DNA of 64,000 nucleotides from Pseudomonas sp. R76 (GCF_009834565.1 NZ_CP019428.1:3782001-3846000), one strand, 5' to 3'; positions 7,605 to 19,749 are shown, counted from the stretch's first letter. Notes: generated by a model from the sequence alone, not told the origin. Numbers and translations: made by a program.

Positions 7605-10600
7605 AGTGCAGTGTCCAAGGCAGCATCGGTACGCACACCGCGCCAAGCGTTGAAGCGGTGGCGCGCGCGGTCAAGATAGAGGTAAACCACCGGGGTGGTG
7701 TAAAGGGTCAGGATCTGGCTGAACACCAGGCCGCCGATAATGGTCAGGCCCAGGGGCTGGCGCATTTCTGCGCCGTCGCCCGAGCCGAGCAGCAACGGCA
7801 AGGCGCCGAGGATGGCGGCGAGCGTGGTCATCAGGATCGGGCGCAGCCGCAACAGGCAGGCGCTGCGAATCGATTCCAGCGGGCTCATGCCGTCGTGGCG
7901 CTCCAACTGCAGCGCCAGGTCGATCATCAGGATCGCGTTCTTCTTCACCACCCCGATCAGCAGGAACAGCCCCAGCAACGAGATCAGGCTGAACTCGCCG
8001 CCCAGCAGGTAGATCGAGAGCAACGCGCCGACACCGGCCGACGGCAAGGTCGAAAGAATGGTCAGCGGGTGAATGTAGCTTTCATACAGAATGCCCAGCA
8101 CCAGGTACACCGCCACCAGCGCGCCGAGGATCATGAACGGCTGGCCTTTCTGGGTTGCCGCAAACGCATCGGCGGTGCCGGCCATTTTGGCGATCACATC
8201 TTCAGGCAAGCCCACCTTGGCAATCGCCCGTTCGATGGCGGCCGTGCCCTGCTCTACCGTCACCCCGGGCGACATGTCGAAGGCAATGTTTTCCGAGGCG
8301 AATTGGCCTTCATGGCTGACGCGATCGTCAGCCAGGCTGTTTTCGTAATGGGCAATGGTCGACAACGGCACCCGCGCACCGGTGGAGGTAATCACCTGCA
8401 TCTGGTTCAGGGTAATCGGGTCCTGGGCGTATTTCGGGTTGACCTCCATCACCACCTGGTATTGGTTGAGGCTGTCATAGATGGTCGAAATCTGCCGCTG
8501 GCTGTAGGCGTTGTTCAGCACTGCCGTGACCATGCTCATGTCGATGCCCAGGCGCTTGGCCTGGTCGCGGTCGACCACCAGCGTCACCTGCGCCGCACCA
8601 CGGCCTTCGCGCGCGTCGATGGCGGTCAGCTCCGGCAATTCGCGCAAGGCAGCGACCACTTTCGGATACCACAGGCGCAACGCCGCCAGGTCGCCGCTTT
8701 GCAGAATGTACGAATACTGCGCACTGGTCTGGTCGCGGCTGCCGCCAAATTGCAGGTCCTGGTCGGCCATCAGGAACAGACGCCCGCCCGGCACCAGCGG
8801 CACTTCCTTGCGGATGCGCTCGATCACCGCCTGGGCCGAGAGCTTACGCTCGGCGATCGGCTTGAGGCGCACCAGCATCACGGCGTTGTTGGTGCCGTTG
8901 TTGCCGCCAATAAAGCCGGCCACGCTGAGCACCGCCGGGTCCTTGAGCACCGCCTTGCGGAAGGTCTCCATCTTTGGCTGCATCACGTTGAATGACAGCC
9001 CGTCATCACCGCGCACAAAACCGATCAACTGGCCGGTGTCCTGCTGCGGCATGAAGGTTTTCGGCACCACCACGTACAGCGCGATGTTCACGCCCACGGT
9101 GAGCAACAGGCTCAGCAGGGTCAGGCGCCGATGGCGCAGTACCCAGTCCAGGCTGGTCGCGTAGACCGCGACCATGCGCTCGTTGATTCTGTGGCTCCAG
9201 CGCTGCAAACCGGTCATGCGGCCTTTGACGTGCGGCTTGAGCCAGCGCGCGCAAAGCATCGGGGTCAAGGTCAGCGACACGATCAGCGAGACGATGATCG
9301 CCGCCGACAAGGTGATGGAAAACTCGCGGAACAGGTTGGTAACGATACCGCCCATAAACAGGATGGACAGGAACACCGCCACCAGCGACACGTTCATCGA
9401 CAACAAGGTAAAGCCGACTTCCTGCGCCCCCAGGTAGGCCGCCTTCATCGGCGGCACGCCATCGTCGATGTGTCGGGAAATGTTCTCCAGCACCACGATG
9501 GCATCGTCCACCACCAGGCCGGTGGCCAGGATCAGCGCCATCAGCGAGAAGTTGTTCAACGAGAAGCCGAACAGGTACATCACCGCAAAGGTGCCCACCA
9601 GCGACACCGGCACCGCCAGGGTCGGGATCAGGGACGCGCGGAAGTTGCCCAGGAACAGGTACACCACCAGCACCACCAGGGCCACGGCAATCAGCAAGGT
9701 CATCTCGGCTTCATGCAAGGTGGCGGTGATCACTGGCGAACGGTCCATGGCCAGGTTGAGCTTGACGCTGGACGGCAACACCGCCTGTAACGCCGGCAAC
9801 TGTGCCTTGATCTGCCGGACCGTCTCGATGATGTTGGCGCCGGACTGGCGGTTGATCACCAGCAGCACCGCCGCGTCATTGTTGAAAAAGCCGCTGTTAT
9901 AGCGGTCTTCCACGCCGTCGCTGATCTTGGCCACGTCGCCCAGGCGCAAGGCGGCGCCGTTCTGGTAACGAATCAGCAGCGGCTCGTAATCCTTGGCCTT
10001 TTCCAGTTGGTCGTTGGCCTGGATCTGCCAGTTGCGCTCGCTGTCTTCAAGAGAGCCTTTGGGCCGGCGCTGGTTGGCGTTGGCGATGGTGTTGCGCACG
10101 TCGTCGAGGGCCACGCCGTACTGGTCGAGGGCCTTGGGCTCCAGCTCGATGCGTACCGCCGGCAAGGAGCTGCCGCCGATCTGCACTTCACCCACGCCCG
10201 GCACCTGGGACAGGCTCTGCGAAAGGATGGTCGAGGCCAAGTCGTACAACTCGCCCTTTTGCAGCACGTCGGAGGTCAGCGACAGCACCATGATCGGTGC
10301 CTGGGACGGGTTGATCTTCTTGTAGGTCGGCATGCTGCGCATGCCGCTGGGCAGCAGGTTGCGCGAGGCGTTGATGGCTGCCTGCACTTCGCGGGCCGCG
10401 CCGTTGATATCACGGTCGGAGTCGAACGCCAGGATCACCCGCGTCGAGCCCTGGCTCGATGAACTGCTCATGGTGGTGATGCCGGAAATCGCGCCGAACG
10501 AACGCTCCAGCGGCGTGGCCACGGTGGACGCCATCACTTCTGGGCTGGCACCGGGCAAGCTGGCCGACACTACGATTACCGGGAAGTCGATCTGCGGCAG

Positions 10601-10708
10601 CGGCGACACCGGCAGCAAATTGAAGCTGACGCCACCGAGCAGCATGATCGCCAGGCTCAGCAGCATGGTCGCTACCGGCCGGCGAATGAACGGTCCGGAC
10701 AGGTTCAT
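7601..10708 (-). CDS. muxC: RND multidrug efflux permease MuxC (MdtC-like)
   Basis: 1035 residues, full length for an HAE1-family RND permease. It has the N-terminal [11 protein letters not shown] helix, two periplasmic porter regions and 12 expected membrane segments. The proton-relay pair is in [19 protein letters not shown] (TM4). It overlaps muxB by four bases and opmB by four, so translation is coupled. In the E. coli MdtBC system two different permeases form a heterotrimer; the same arrangement is inferred here. Known Mux/Mdt substrates include novobiocin, aztreonam, bile salts and some metals. Confidence 0.92.
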
Positions 10709-13700
10709 GACTCAACCGGCTCCAGGCTTTGCGGCTCTTTGCGCCAACGACGGCCCAAACGGTCGAAGTACAGGTAGATCACTGGCGTCGTGAACAGGGT
10801 CAGTACCTGGCTCACCAGCAACCCGCCGACCATCACCAGGCCCAACGGCTGGCGCAACTCGGCGCCGGAGCCGGTGGCCAACATCAGCGGCACCGCACCG
10901 AACAAGGCTGCCAGGGTGGTCATCAGGATGGGCCGGAAACGCAACAGCGCGGCTTGATAGATCGCCGTCTGCGGGTCGAGGCCCTGGTTGCGTTCGGCGT
11001 CGAGGGCGAAGTCGATCATCATGATCGCGTTCTTCTTCACGATACCGATCAGCAGGATGATGCCGATGATCGCGATCATGCCCAGGTCATTGCCGCTGAG
11101 CAGCAACGCCAGCAAGGCGCCCACCGCTGCCGACGGCAAGGTCGAGAGGATGGTGATCGGGTGGATATAACTCTCGTAGAGCACGCCGAGCACGATGTAC
11201 ATGGTCACCACCGCCGCCAGGATCAGCAGCAAGGTGCTCGACAGCGACGCCTCAAATGCCTGCGCCGCGCCCTGGAACTGGGTCTGCACGCCAACCGGCA
11301 TGCCGATGTCTTTCTGGGTCTGGTTGATCAGCTTCACGCCTTTGCCCAGCGCGACGCCGGGGGCCAGGTTGAACGACATCATCACCGCCGGGAACTGGCC
11401 GATGTGCGCAATCGCCAACTGCGCCTGGCGCTGCTCCACATGGGCCAGGCTCGACAGGCGCACCTGGCCGCCGTCGGTGGTTTTCACATGAATCTGGTTC
11501 AGCGCAGCGGGCCCGAGGGTTTCACCGGACTGGGCCTGCAGCACCACGCGGTACTGGCTGGCCTGGGTGTAGATGGTGGAAATCTGCCGTTGGCCGAAAG
11601 CGTCGTACAGCGCATCGGTGATGGTCGACACACTCACGCCCAGGCGCGAAGCCGCATCACGGTCGATCACCAGGAACACTTGCAGGCCTTTGTCCTGCAG
11701 GTCGCTGGCGACGTCGGTGAGTTCCGGCAACCGGCTGAGGGCGTGTACCAGTTTGTCGCTCCACAGCGCCAGCAACTCGGCGTCGGGCGACGACATGCTG
11801 AACTGGTACTGGGTGCGACTCACGCGGTCTTCGATGGTCAGGTCCTGCACCGGCTGCATGAACAGGCGAATACCCACCAGCTTGTCGATTTGTGGCTGCA
11901 GCCGCGTAATCACCTGGGCCGCGCTCAAGTCGCGCTGGCCGTGGGCCTTGAGGTTGATCAACAAACGCCCGCTGTTGAGGGTGGCGTTATCGCCATCCAC
12001 GCCAATATAGGACGACAGGCTTTCCACCGCCGGGTCAGCCAGGATGACCTTGGCCAACTCCTGTTGACGCTGGCTCATGGCCGCAAACGAAATCGACTGC
12101 GGCGCCTCGGAAATACCCTGGATCACGCCGGTGTCCTGCACCGGGAAAAAGCCCTTGGGCACCACCAGATACAGCACCACGGTCAGGCCCAGGGTCGCGA
12201 TAGCCACCAGCAAGGTCAGCGGCTGGTGCTTGAGCACCCACTGCAACATGCTTGCGTAACGCGCGATCAACCAGTCGATCCAGGCGCCGCTGGCCTTGTA
12301 GAAGCGGCTCTGGTCTTCTTCCTTGGGTTCACGCTTGAGCAACCGCGCGCACATCATTGGCGTCAGGGTCAGCGAGACCACCAGGGAAATCAGAATCGCC
12401 ACCGCCAGGGTGATGGCGAACTCGCGGAACAGCCGCCCGACCACGTCCGCCATGAACAGCAGCGGGATCAATACCGCGATCAGCGACAAGGTCAGGGAAA
12501 TCAGGGTAAAGCCGATCTGCTTGGCGCCCTTGAGCGCAGCATTGAGCGGCGTCTCGCCCTCCTCGATGTACCGCGAAATGTTCTCCAGCATCACGATGGC
12601 ATCGTCCACCACAAACCCGGTGGCGATGGTCAGGGCCATCAGCGTCAGGTTGTTGATGGAGAAACCCGCCAGGTACATCACGCCAAAGGTGCCGATCAGC
12701 GACAGCGGTACGGCAATCGACGGAATGATGGTCGCGCTGACACGGCGCAGGAACAGGAACGTCACCATCACCACCAAGGCGATGGCGATGAGCAATTCGT
12801 GTTGCACATCGGTGACCGACGCGCGGATGGTCTGGGTACGGTCGGTGAGCACCGTCACGTCCAGACCGGCCGGCAGGTTGTCGGTGATGCTTGGCAGCAA
12901 CGCCTTGATGCGGTCGACCACCTCAATCACGTTGGCGCCCGGCTGGCGCTGGATATTCAGCAGCACGGCCTGGTTTTCATTGGCCCAGGCGGCGAGCCGC
13001 TCGTTTTCGGCGCCGTCGACAATCTGTGCCACGTCTTTAAGGCGCAACGGTGCGCCGTTGTTGTAGGCCAGGATCAATTCGGCGTATTGCTGGGGCGAAA
13101 CCAACTGGTCGTTGGCGTCGAGCATCGACACCCGCGTCGGGCCGTCGAAGTTGCCCTTGGGCTGGTTGACGTTGGACGCCGCGATCAAGGTGCGCACGTC
13201 CGACAGGTTCAAGCCATTGGCGGCCAGGGCCTCGGGGTTGACCTTGATGCGCACGGCCTGGCGCTGGCCACCGGCGATGCTGACCATGCCGACGCCACTG
13301 ATCTGCGCGATTTTTTGCGCCATGCGCGTGTCCACCAAGTCATTCAACTTGGGCAGCAACATGGTCTTGGAGGTAATCGCCAGGGTCAATACCGGGGTGT
13401 CTGCCGGGTTGACCTTGTTGTACACCGGCGGCGCCGGTAAATCCTTGGGCAGCAGGTTGGTCGCGGCGTTGATCGCGGCCTGCACCTGTTGCTCGGCGAC
13501 ATCCATATTGATGTCGAGGTTGAACCGCAGCGTGAGCACCGACGCGCCGCCCGAGCTGGTGGACGCCATCTGGGTCAGACCGGGCATTTGCCCGAACTGA
13601 CGCTCAAGCGGCGCCGTCACCGCGCTGGTCATCACGTCCGGGCTGGCGCCGGGGTACAGGGTCATCACCCGGATGGTCGGGTAATCCACCTGGGGCAAGG

Positions 13701-13806
13701 CCGAAACCGGCAGCAAGCGATAGGAAATGATACCGGCCAAGACAATGGCCAGCATGCTCAGCGTGGTGGCAACCGGGCGAAGGATAAACAGCCGCGACAG
13801 GTTCAT
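10705..13806 (-). CDS. muxB: RND multidrug efflux permease MuxB (MdtB-like)
   Basis: 1033 residues beginning [16 protein letters not shown]. The TM4 motif [22 protein letters not shown] is intact, as is the C-terminal [17 protein letters not shown]. It is paralogous to the next gene (muxC) and coupled to it by an ATGA overlap, and it overlaps muxA the same way. It is the first permease of the heteromeric inner-membrane pump. Confidence 0.92.
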   Translation of the reverse strand: MNLSRLFILRPVATTLSMLAIVLAGIISYRLLPVSALPQVDYPTIRVMTLYPGASPDVMTSAVTAPLERQFGQMPGLTQMASTSSGGASVLTLRFNLDINMDVAEQQVQAAINAATNLLPKDLPAPPVYNKVNPADTPVLTLAITSKTMLLPKLNDLVDTRMAQKIAQISGVGMVSIAGGQRQAVRIKVNPEALAANGLNLSDVRTLIAASNVNQPKGNFDGPTRVSMLDANDQLVSPQQYAELILAYNNGAPLRLKDVAQIVDGAENERLAAWANENQAVLLNIQRQPGANVIEVVDRIKALLPSITDNLPAGLDVTVLTDRTQTIRASVTDVQHELLIAIALVVMVTFLFLRRVSATIIPSIAVPLSLIGTFGVMYLAGFSINNLTLMALTIATGFVVDDAIVMLENISRYIEEGETPLNAALKGAKQIGFTLISLTLSLIAVLIPLLFMADVVGRLFREFAITLAVAILISLVVSLTLTPMMCARLLKREPKEEDQSRFYKASGAWIDWLIARYASMLQWVLKHQPLTLLVAIATLGLTVVLYLVVPKGFFPVQDTGVIQGISEAPQSISFAAMSQRQQELAKVILADPAVESLSSYIGVDGDNATLNSGRLLINLKAHGQRDLSAAQVITRLQPQIDKLVGIRLFMQPVQDLTIEDRVSRTQYQFSMSSPDAELLALWSDKLVHALSRLPELTDVASDLQDKGLQVFLVIDRDAASRLGVSVSTITDALYDAFGQRQISTIYTQASQYRVVLQAQSGETLGPAALNQIHVKTTDGGQVRLSSLAHVEQRQAQLAIAHIGQFPAVMMSFNLAPGVALGKGVKLINQTQKDIGMPVGVQTQFQGAAQAFEASLSSTLLLILAAVVTMYIVLGVLYESYIHPITILSTLPSAAVGALLALLLSGNDLGMIAIIGIILLIGIVKKNAIMMIDFALDAERNQGLDPQTAIYQAALLRFRPILMTTLAALFGAVPLMLATGSGAELRQPLGLVMVGGLLVSQVLTLFTTPVIYLYFDRLGRRWRKEPQSLEPVES

Positions 13807-15107
13807 GACCCGACCTTTTGCGCCTTGCCGGCGTTAGCGCCGGTCTCCCCTTTTGCGGCGGGCTTGCCTTGCAGGTGTTCGGTCGGCGTGGTCGGCACTT
13901 CGCTGCTGTCGTTGACCACTTCGATGTCGCTGCCGTCCTTCAAGCGGTCGGTGCCTTCCAGTACCACGCGGTCGCCGGCGGCCAGGCCTTCCTTGATCAC
14001 GGTGTTGTCGCCATCGGTATCGCCGACTACCAGCGGCTGGACCTTGACCTTCTTGTCGCCATCGAGCTTGTAGACAAAGGTGCCGTTGTTGCCGAACTGG
14101 ATTGCAGCGGACGGCGCCAGCACCACGTTGTGCAAGGTGTCGGCGAGCAGGTGCACGTTGACGAACTGGTTGGGGAACAGCGCCTGGTCCTTGTTATCGA
14201 AACGGCCCTTGAATTTCAGGGTGCCGGTGGTCACGTCGATCTGGTTGTCCAGGCTCTGCAGCACACCGACGGCCTGTATCTTCGCGTCGCCACGGTCCCA
14301 GGCTTCCACCGGCAGCTTGTTGCCGGCGTGGTAACGGGTGAGCACGGTGTCGAGCGTATTTTCCGGCAGGGTGAAGACCACGCTGATCGGCTGGGTCTGG
14401 GTGATCACCGCCAGGAAGGTGGTGTCGTTGGCAGCCACCAGGTTGCCGACGTCGACCTGGCGCAGGCCAACGCGGCCGCTGATCGGCGCACGGATCTTGG
14501 TGAATTCGAGGTTGAGCTTGGCATCGTCCACCGCACCCTGGTTGGTCTTGACCGTGCCCTGGTATTGCAGGACCAGCGCTTCGGCGGTGTCCAGGGTCTG
14601 CTTGGCAATACTGTCCTGGGCATACAGGTCGCGGTAACGCTGCACATCGACCTGGGCGTTTTTCAACTGCGCCTGGTTCTGCATCAGCGTGCCCTGGGCC
14701 TGGAGCAAGGCGTTCTGGTAGCTGCGCGGGTCGATTTCCGCCAGCAGGTCGCCGGCCTTGACCATCTGCCCTTCTTCAAAGGCGATCTTCACCAGCTCAC
14801 CGCCGACCCGGCTGCGTACATTGATGGTGTTGAGCGCGGTCACCGTGCCCAACGCCTTGTAGTACACCGGGAACTCACCCGTAACCGCCGGCGCCACACG
14901 CACCGGAATCGGGCCGGTAGAGCCACCGAAACCCGGGCGCATCATCCCCGACTTACCGGCGTGCCCGGCCGGTTTCTTCTCGGCGGCATCCTTATGGCTG
15001 CCAGGCCAGAATTTCCAGCACAGGCCGGCGATAACCAGCAGCACGATCAGGCCGAACAGCCAGCGGCGGGAGTTGCGGGGGGAGGATTGCATGGAGTGAT
15101 CAACCAT
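13803..15107 (-). CDS. muxA: RND efflux periplasmic adaptor MuxA (MdtA-like)
   Basis: 434 residues. One N-terminal membrane anchor ([19 protein letters not shown]) is followed by a low-complexity linker, the lipoyl/barrel region ([37 protein letters not shown]), a coiled-coil hairpin, and a second lipoyl half ([18 protein letters not shown]). It links MuxBC to OpmB. It is the first gene of a four-gene operon with overlapping stop/start codons. A second in-frame ATG lies five codons in; neither start has a strong Shine-Dalgarno. No adjacent regulator is seen. Confidence 0.9.
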   Translation of the reverse strand: MVDHSMQSSPRNSRRWLFGLIVLLVIAGLCWKFWPGSHKDAAEKKPAGHAGKSGMMRPGFGGSTGPIPVRVAPAVTGEFPVYYKALGTVTALNTINVRSRVGGELVKIAFEEGQMVKAGDLLAEIDPRSYQNALLQAQGTLMQNQAQLKNAQVDVQRYRDLYAQDSIAKQTLDTAEALVLQYQGTVKTNQGAVDDAKLNLEFTKIRAPISGRVGLRQVDVGNLVAANDTTFLAVITQTQPISVVFTLPENTLDTVLTRYHAGNKLPVEAWDRGDAKIQAVGVLQSLDNQIDVTTGTLKFKGRFDNKDQALFPNQFVNVHLLADTLHNVVLAPSAAIQFGNNGTFVYKLDGDKKVKVQPLVVGDTDGDNTVIKEGLAAGDRVVLEGTDRLKDGSDIEVVNDSSEVPTTPTEHLQGKPAAKGETGANAGKAQKVGS

Positions 15108-15258
15108 TGGGCGCGAGAGCCTCTACTTTGGGAGGCTGAAAGATAAGCACTGGGGCGCATTAAGAAAAGCGCCTTTACCGGCTATTTACCTTGGACTTAC
15201 AACTTTTAACTTCTGAGCTTAGTCCGTCCGCTATTTCGCTAAACCGCTGACGCCAAAT

Positions 15259-15285
15259 GAAAACGGCCTGGACTAGGCCAGGCCG
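15259..15285 (-). terminator. Rho-independent terminator of tpx
   Basis: On the minus strand an 8-bp perfect stem CGGCCTGG/CCAGGCCG with a 6-base loop (15264-15285) is followed by TTTTCATTT. It lies about 50 bases past the tpx stop codon. Confidence 0.75.
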
Positions 15286-15337
15286 CAATCATCTATCAAG
15301 CGTGTTACTGCGAAAAGACAGTAATGCGCTGAAACAG

Positions 15338-15838
15338 TTACTTCAAAACAGCCAGGGCTGCTTCGTAGTTCGGCTCTTGACCGATTTCGCTGACCAGTTC
15401 GCTGTGCAGCACTTTGTTGTGTTCGTCCAGTACTACCACGGCACGGGCGGTCAGGCCCTGCAGCGGGCCTTCAGCGATAGACACACCGTAGTCAACGGCG
15501 AAGTCGGCGTTGCGGAAATCCGACAGGCTCAGCACGTTGTCCAGACCTTCGGTGCCGCAGAAACGCTTCTGGGCAAACGGCAGGTCGGAGGAGATGCACA
15601 GCACGACGGTGTTGTTGACGTCGTTGGCCTGGGCGTTGAACTTGCGTACCGAGGTCGCGCAGGTTGGGGTGTCAACGCTTGGGAAGATGTTCAACACTTT
15701 GCGCTTGCCGGCGAAGGTTTCCAGAGTTGCTTCGGACAGATCAACGGTGGTCAGGGCGAACTCTGGGGCGGTGGAACCGGTTTTCGGCAATTCGCCTTCA
15801 ACCTGGACAGGGTTACCACGAAGGGTGACTTGAGCCAT
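15338..15838 (-). CDS. tpx: Thiol peroxidase Tpx (atypical 2-Cys peroxiredoxin)
   Basis: 166 residues, the usual Tpx length. The peroxidatic Cys60 is in [13 protein letters not shown] and the resolving Cys94 in KRFCGTEGL, the spacing of the Tpx subfamily. It reduces hydrogen and alkyl peroxides with electrons from thioredoxin and acts in cytoplasm or periplasm; no signal peptide is visible here. It is monocistronic, with its own terminator downstream and AAGGA upstream of the ATG. Confidence 0.95.
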   Translation of the reverse strand: MAQVTLRGNPVQVEGELPKTGSTAPEFALTTVDLSEATLETFAGKRKVLNIFPSVDTPTCATSVRKFNAQANDVNNTVVLCISSDLPFAQKRFCGTEGLDNVLSLSDFRNADFAVDYGVSIAEGPLQGLTARAVVVLDEHNKVLHSELVSEIGQEPNYEAALAVLK

Positions 15839-16010
15839 GAACGGAATCCTTATGCTGGGTTTGATTAAAACGAATTCGAGAGGCAGAAGTTAACCACAAA
15901 CTGCCGTGGCTACCTATGGCCGAACGTAAATTGTCCTGCCGGCGCCTTGTTAACGGCGGCTATGGTTTAATTGCGCGCTTTTCACCCAGCCCTCAAGGAA
16001 TCCGTTGTTG

Positions 16011-17300
16011 ATGAATCAGCCCGCCACTAAAGTCCTGGTCATTGGTTATGTCTGGCCGGAACCCCGCTCCTCGGCCGCCGGCGGGCACATGATGCAGATT
16101 CTTGAGACGTTTCTGACACAAGGTTGGGACGTTACCTTCGCAAGCCCCGCGACCGTTGGCGAACACAAGGCCGACTTGCCGGCACTGGGCATCCATGAGT
16201 GCGCCATCGAACTCAATAACAGCAGCTTCGATGATTTTATCCGCGAGCTGGCCCCGGATATCGTGCTGTTCGACCGTTTCATGATGGAGGAACAGTTCGG
16301 CTGGCGCGTCGAAAAACACTGCCCCGACGCCCTGCGTGTGCTGGAGACCTGCGACCTGCAAAGCCTGCGCGACGCGCGCCAGCAGCGCCTCAAGGAGCAT
16401 CTCAAGGCACACCCTCACAGCGACGACTTCAGCGCACTGTTCGCCCCGGCGCTGGTGGAAGAATTCCAGTTGATGGCCGACACGGACGTGGCCAAGCGCG
16501 AGATCGCGGCGATTTTACGCTGCGACATCAACTTGATGATCTCCGACGTCGAAGCCCGGCTGCTCACCGAACAGTTCAAGGTGCCCGCCGCCCTGCTCCA
16601 CTGGTGCCCGCTGATGCTGACGCCACCGGCCGAGGCCTTCGCACCCTTTGAAGACCGTGCACACTTTCTCAGCATCGGCAATTTCCGCCACGCGCCCAAC
16701 TGGGACGCAGTGTTATGGATGAAAAACAGCCTCTGGCCGTTGATCCGCCAGCAATTGCCCGGCGCCCAACTGCATATCTACGGTTCCTACACGCCGCCCA
16801 AGGCCACTGCCCTGCACAACCCCGCCCAGGGTTTTCACATCATGAACTGGGCCGAAGACGCGTTGCAGGTGATGAGCGCCGCGCGTATCTGCCTGGCGCC
16901 GCTGCGTTTTGGTGCCGGCATCAAGGGCAAACTGGCGGATGCCATGCTCTGCGGCACGCCGAACATCACCACCCCGATTGGCGCCGAAGGCATGGGCGAT
17001 GAGCAGCCGTGGCCGGGTGCAATCGAGCACAGCGCCCAGGCGCTGGCCGCCGCTGCCGTGGCGTTGTATCAGGACCCGATTCGCTGGGCCCAGGCCCAGG
17101 AAGACGGCCGCCAGTTGCTTGCCCGTCGCTACGACCACGCGATCCACGGCCCGGCGCTGATTGAATGCCTGGAGCAGTGCCGCCGTAATCTTGCCGCCCA
17201 TCGCCGGGACAACTTCATCGGCAGCATGCTGCGACATCACGCGCACAAGAGTACGCAGTACATGTCGCAGTGGATCGAGGCGAAAAACCGCAGCGTATAA
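16011..17300 (+). CDS. GT4-type glycosyltransferase family protein
   Basis: 429 residues from ATG 16011, behind AAGGAA at 15995-16000; two TTG codons just upstream are less likely starts. The first ~190 residues look like a GT-B N-terminal lobe (VLVIGYVWPEPRSSAAGGHM). The C-terminal lobe has FLSIGNFRHAPNWDAVLWM and the donor-binding region APLRFGAGIKGKLADAMLCG with a TTPIGAEGM motif typical of nucleotide-sugar transferases. Acceptor and product are unknown. It lies upstream of mtlR in the same direction (72-bp gap), probably without a functional link. Confidence 0.82.
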   Translation: MNQPATKVLVIGYVWPEPRSSAAGGHMMQILETFLTQGWDVTFASPATVGEHKADLPALGIHECAIELNNSSFDDFIRELAPDIVLFDRFMMEEQFGWRVEKHCPDALRVLETCDLQSLRDARQQRLKEHLKAHPHSDDFSALFAPALVEEFQLMADTDVAKREIAAILRCDINLMISDVEARLLTEQFKVPAALLHWCPLMLTPPAEAFAPFEDRAHFLSIGNFRHAPNWDAVLWMKNSLWPLIRQQLPGAQLHIYGSYTPPKATALHNPAQGFHIMNWAEDALQVMSAARICLAPLRFGAGIKGKLADAMLCGTPNITTPIGAEGMGDEQPWPGAIEHSAQALAAAAVALYQDPIRWAQAQEDGRQLLARRYDHAIHGPALIECLEQCRRNLAAHRRDNFIGSMLRHHAHKSTQYMSQWIEAKNRSV

Positions 17301-17372
17301 ACACCGGCGCTGGCGAGGTCGCGCGCAAGGGGGCATTATCCTACGCAGCAACCACAATAAAGCGACGGCAGC

Positions 17373-18278
17373 ATGACCCGAGCAACGCGAATCACCGACC
17401 CTTCCTACGAGCTGATGGACGATCACAACGGTCTGTCCATCATTTATCGCCAACACGGCTTCCCCTGCCCGTTGGTGCGCTGGCACTTCCACAAGGAATA
17501 CGAGCTGCACTTGATCGTCGCCAGCGCAGGCAAGGTGTTTATCGGCGACTACATCGGCAACTTCTACCCGCAAAGCCTGTTCCTCACCGGCCCTAACCTG
17601 CCCCACAACTGGATCAGCCAGGTAGAGGAAGATGAAGTGGTGCCCAAGCGCGACATGCTGGTGAATTTTACCGACGAGTTGTTTGAGGGCGGCAGCCAGA
17701 TCTTCACCGAACTCAAGACCCTGGCGCCGCTGCTGGAACGCGCGCAATACGGCATCGAATTTCGCTGCAAAAAAACCATCGCCCAAGCCATGACCTTGAT
17801 GCAACGCATCGAAGACGCCCAAGGCATGGCGCGCCTGGGGCACTTTTTTATTCTGCTGGAAGTATTGAGCGCGTGTGAGGACTACCAGTTGTTGTCCGGC
17901 GTGACCACGCCGCAATTGGCCGATGAACACAGTATTGATCGCACCAACCGCGCAGTGGACTACATATTTGCCCATTACGCTCGCGAGCTGTCGCTGGAAG
18001 AGGTCGCTGAATACCTGGGCATGAAGCCGACCTATTTTTCCCGTGTGTTCAAACAGGCTACCGGCCGCACGTTTATCGAGTTTGTGAATCGCCTGCGCAT
18101 CAGCAAGTCCTGCGAATTGCTGGCGGACGGCGACAAGGCGGTGACCGACGTGTGCTTCGAGTCCGGGTTCAACAATATCTCCAACTTCAACCGGCGCTTT
18201 CAACAACTCAAGGGCATGACGCCTTCCCACTACCGGCGTCTGGCGGTGCAGCGGCTGACCGAACAAAATCTGGCTTAA
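17373..18278 (+). CDS. mtlR: AraC-family activator of the mannitol operon, MtlR
   Basis: 301 residues. The N-terminal cupin ligand domain includes RWHFHKEYELHLIV and GDYIGNFYPQSLFLTGPNLPH. The C-terminal double helix-turn-helix has LSLEEVAEYLGMKPTYFSRVFKQATG and CFESGFNNISNFNRRFQQLKGMTP. It matches the mannitol/arabitol/glucitol activator of P. fluorescens, which is encoded just upstream of mtlE in that species. Here the coding region ends 6.7 kb before mtlE because two type III-regulated genes lie between, so it must act on a promoter no longer adjacent to it. Confidence 0.88.
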   Translation: MTRATRITDPSYELMDDHNGLSIIYRQHGFPCPLVRWHFHKEYELHLIVASAGKVFIGDYIGNFYPQSLFLTGPNLPHNWISQVEEDEVVPKRDMLVNFTDELFEGGSQIFTELKTLAPLLERAQYGIEFRCKKTIAQAMTLMQRIEDAQGMARLGHFFILLEVLSACEDYQLLSGVTTPQLADEHSIDRTNRAVDYIFAHYARELSLEEVAEYLGMKPTYFSRVFKQATGRTFIEFVNRLRISKSCELLADGDKAVTDVCFESGFNNISNFNRRFQQLKGMTPSHYRRLAVQRLTEQNLA

Positions 18279-18347
18279 GCCTGACAGCGGCGACACACCT
18301 CGAACGTAAATCCCCGGCCAAAACGGCACCCTTCCCACGCACCCACA

Positions 18348-18375
18348 GGAACCCTCTTTCTGTCCCTGCCACTCA
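18348..18375 (+). promoter_or_regulatory. HrpL-type hrp box upstream of the effector-candidate genes
   Basis: GGAACC (18348-18353), 15 bases, then CCACTCA (18369-18375), exactly the HrpL consensus GGAACC-N15/16-CCACNNA. It is in the right orientation, 69 bp before the ATG at 18445 and after the mtlR stop. It is probably the promoter for both following genes, because no second box is found before 20057. Confidence 0.85.
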
Positions 18376-18444
18376 GCGAAGGCATCGCCCGATTTCAATC
18401 GACGGGTGCTGCCCCTCATTAACGCTAGAGCAAAAGGACACCCC

Positions 18445-19749
18445 ATGATCAATGGCCTGCCACAACCCATTATTGCCCCCACCCCGCAACCTGCCGAGCC
18501 GAAGCAGCCGCTCAATCAGCGGGAACACACCCCCAACCCGCCAAGCGCGCCCAATCCGCCAATACAGGATCAGGCAAAACCCTCTGACCAAACCGCCGCC
18601 GCATCGGGCGCGCTCAATAGCTTGTTGCGCCTGCGCCTGGATCCGCGGAAACCGCCAAGCACTGCACTGATGCACACGTTCGCCGATTCGGTGGTTAAAC
18701 ACGCTGACCATGAACAGGCCAGTAGTGTCGCCAGAAGGTTGATGGACCTGCGGCAAGCGGTTGACTCCGGTAATCCAACACGCTGGGATAAAATTGCGAA
18801 TGTTATGCCTGAATCGACCTTCGGCCGGTTGTGGGCCAAGTTCGATCAAGCCGTGGTATCGGAACCGTTCAAGTCCTATGCCGAAAAAAACAATATCAAT
18901 CTGGACGACATGGTCGTTCACCCCAATGGAACGATTACCAATTTTAGCGGCAAACCACCCAGGACCTGGGATGCGAACGCAAGCGCCGAATCAAAAGCCG
19001 CTACGGCAGCCGTTATCGCCGCCGCCAAAGACCTCGTGGGGCCTTACCAGGACGCGCTCAACCCTCCCGTTGGGATAGGCTACTTAGCCTACGAATCAGA
19101 TGTGACATCGATCGCTACCATGGCCCAGTTCTACGGCTTGCCTGTGGACACCACCAACAGCGATTCCATGACGGCCGCCATCGGCCAACTGTTACGCGAA
19201 CAGACGTTCCCGAGTTTAAGCAGTAACGACCCACGCGATACGCCCATCAAGCAGCTCCAACAGGCGGCCGTGCAACGCATTGAGCAGCTTGAGGAGGAAC
19301 CGCTCAACGCGCTTCTTGCCACGTTCGAACCTAAAGGTGGCGTCCCTAGATTCAAAACCCCCGATCAGGCGTTGCAAGCGCTGTGCGCGCAAGCACTGGC
19401 AAAATTGCTTCCAGGTATGGGAAAGCACGAGTCACCACTCATGCTCGACAACATTCCTGAGGGCTCTTCATTCAGCCGGATTCACAAAAAAACCAAGGCA
19501 ACGTTGGAAGAGGTCATGGACTTTTACAAAGAAAGCATGCCCGCCCAATATCAGGCGCCAGAACACCAATGGGAGAAAAAGAATCGCGATTCCTTATTGA
19601 CCAAAATTAGACAGTTGAACAGTGGCCTAGGCTTCCCCGCAGCACTCTCCCATCAAATTTCTTTACTCGGTAAGAGATACGACGCACCACCGTCGCCACT
19701 TGAAACGCTGGTGCAAGCGGTTAAAGCGGCCAAGTCAACGCCACAGTAA
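18445..19749 (+). CDS. HrpL-regulon effector candidate, short paralogue of the next gene's N-terminal region
   Basis: 434 residues from ATG 18445 (AAAAGGACA upstream); an earlier in-frame ATG at 18406 lacks a good ribosome site. The start MINGLPQPIIAPTPQP is Pro-rich with no acidic residue in the first 12, as in type III signals, and the first ~80 residues look disordered. From about residue 122, STFGRLWAKF...SEPFKSYAEKNNI matches STFGRAWAQL...SEPFASFASKHKI in the next protein. Similarity continues through the AATAAV and FYG regions and the NIPE...FYKE segment. The DUF6543-like core, the protease-like part and the C-terminal domain of the larger protein are absent. It could be an effector in its own right, a decoy or a helper; no enzymatic motif is visible. 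Confidence 0.72.
   Translation: MINGLPQPIIAPTPQPAEPKQPLNQREHTPNPPSAPNPPIQDQAKPSDQTAAASGALNSLLRLRLDPRKPPSTALMHTFADSVVKHADHEQASSVARRLMDLRQAVDSGNPTRWDKIANVMPESTFGRLWAKFDQAVVSEPFKSYAEKNNINLDDMVVHPNGTITNFSGKPPRTWDANASAESKAATAAVIAAAKDLVGPYQDALNPPVGIGYLAYESDVTSIATMAQFYGLPVDTTNSDSMTAAIGQLLREQTFPSLSSNDPRDTPIKQLQQAAVQRIEQLEEEPLNALLATFEPKGGVPRFKTPDQALQALCAQALAKLLPGMGKHESPLMLDNIPEGSSFSRIHKKTKATLEEVMDFYKESMPAQYQAPEHQWEKKNRDSLLTKIRQLNSGLGFPAALSHQISLLGKRYDAPPSPLETLVQAVKAAKSTPQ

Noticed and set aside
10729..13440. A 903-codon open frame antisense to muxB
   Set aside because: Same reason: shadow of a real RND permease with no ribosome site or recognisable domain.
19296..19325. A third hrp-box-like match (GGAACC...CCAC)
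   Set aside because: Spacer is 17 bases, the final A is missing, and it lies inside the 434-aa coding region.
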